Notes under the pieces: model-generated
Seen by the model: the letters and a program-made list of their open reading frames with translations, nothing else
What the model was told of the DNA's origin: nothing
Database searches by the model: none
Shown: in pieces, positions 63,643 to 64,000 of the stretch
How the letters are laid out: every line of letters starts with the position of its first letter
Numbering within the stretch: the stretch's first letter is position 1
Assembly (NCBI GenBank): GCA_964425755.1
Contig: CAYRNY010000012.1
Coordinates: 1-64,000, forward strand
From: CAYRNY01 sp964425755
Lineage (GTDB): Bacteria > Chloroflexota > Anaerolineae > Aggregatilineales > Aggregatilineaceae
Direction: 5' to 3'
DNA length: 64,000 nucleotides
Program-made: the position numbers and the translations under genes

Positions 63643-64000
63643 CTAACCCTTTACAGCACCACCCGTCAGGCCGGAAATAATGTAGCGTTGCAAAAACAAG
63701 AATAGAACGACCATCGGGAAAGCCATCATCATGATCGCTGCTGCCAGTACCGGCCAGTTGAAGCCGTAAACACCCTGAAACACGATCATTCCGCGCGTGA
63801 TAGGGTAGTAGTCTTGGTTGGTGAGGTAGATGGTTGCCAAAATCAGCTCATTCCAGATGCCGATAGCATGCAATACCACAACCGTAGCTATCGCGGGGCG
63901 AGCCAATGGGAAGATGATCGTCAACACAAACCGGAAATATCCACAGCCGTCAATGGCAGCAGCTTCGTCCAGCTCACGCGGGATCGATTTCATCGAGTTG
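63643..64000 (-). CDS. Carbohydrate ABC permease (MalG type), cut by the window end
   Basis: The C-terminal 119 residues of a MalG-type permease. The EAA loop is IPRELDEAAAIDGCGYFRFV, and the tail is ISGLTGGAVKG. The frame stays open to the window edge; the ATG at 63993 lies inside the conserved loop and is not the start. It belongs to a third sugar importer, presumably for beta-glucan oligosaccharides, since the phosphorylase and glucanase genes follow. Confidence 0.9.
   Translation of the reverse strand, partial: NSMKSIPRELDEAAAIDGCGYFRFVLTIIFPLARPAIATVVVLHAIGIWNELILATIYLTNQDYYPITRGMIVFQGVYGFNWPVLAAAIMMMAFPMVVLFLFLQRYIISGLTGGAVKG

Overview
The window is a 64 kb stretch of GC-rich (about 60%) bacterial chromosome, densely packed with genes. 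It carries no rRNA, tRNA, CRISPR array or intact mobile element that I can see. The gene types suggest a heterotrophic member of the Chloroflexota (Anaerolineae-like): a phosphonate-type ABC cassette with an over-long PhnE, FmrO-type methyltransferases in a housekeeping operon, a baeRF protein, a GH161-like phosphorylase, and substrate-binding proteins with plain Sec signal peptides instead of lipoboxes. This assignment is an inference, because no marker RNA gene is present.

Region 1 (1-5.3 kb, + strand) holds a phosphonate/phosphite-type ABC importer (PhnD broken at or near the window edge, PhnC, a 705-residue PhnE) and a membrane-anchored LysM/L,D-transpeptidase. Region 2 (5.5-10.5 kb, + strand) is a tightly coupled RNA-modification operon: a queuosine-precursor transporter, RsmI, a divergent tRNA-guanine transglycosylase, two tandem FmrO/Rmt-type (16S G1405-N7 family) methyltransferases, and RsmE. 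This is the most unusual part of the window. Region 3 (10.5-17.1 kb) has a secreted CBM9-like/GH3 beta-glucosidase behind a promoter with a perfect CelR-type operator, and a molybdenum hydroxylase of the xanthine dehydrogenase family.

Region 4 (17.3-35.6 kb) is mixed housekeeping and signalling. It contains an HPF-like protein, GalT, a TreT-like trehalose synthase, MgtC, baeRF, a PAS-GAF NarL-type two-component pair, an M50 protease with CBS domains, GatA, a UPF0173 hydrolase, an S10 peptidase, three stand-alone receiver domains and KynB. Region 5 (35.6-36.5 kb) is a scar with fragments of an aminotransferase, a TPR regulator and an IS3-type orfA.

Region 6 (36.5-64 kb, almost all - strand) is carbohydrate scavenging in three consecutive leftward blocks. 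(a) A LacI regulator, an ABC sugar importer, a beta-propeller protein, a sulfatase and a Pgi-like protein. (b) An IclR regulator, a sialidase-like protein, a NanA/DapA-like aldolase and a second ABC importer. (c) A third ABC permease (cut by the window end), a cytoplasmic GH161-like beta-1,3-glucan phosphorylase, a secreted GH3-CBM-GH16 fusion, ManD and an SDR oxidoreductase. Block (c) reads as a laminarin/beta-glucan plus uronate pathway. Blocks (a) and (b) read as recovery of sulfated and sialic-acid-type glycans. A stem-loop lies between the binding-protein gene and the next transporter gene in three importers, a layout that would raise binding-protein stoichiometry.
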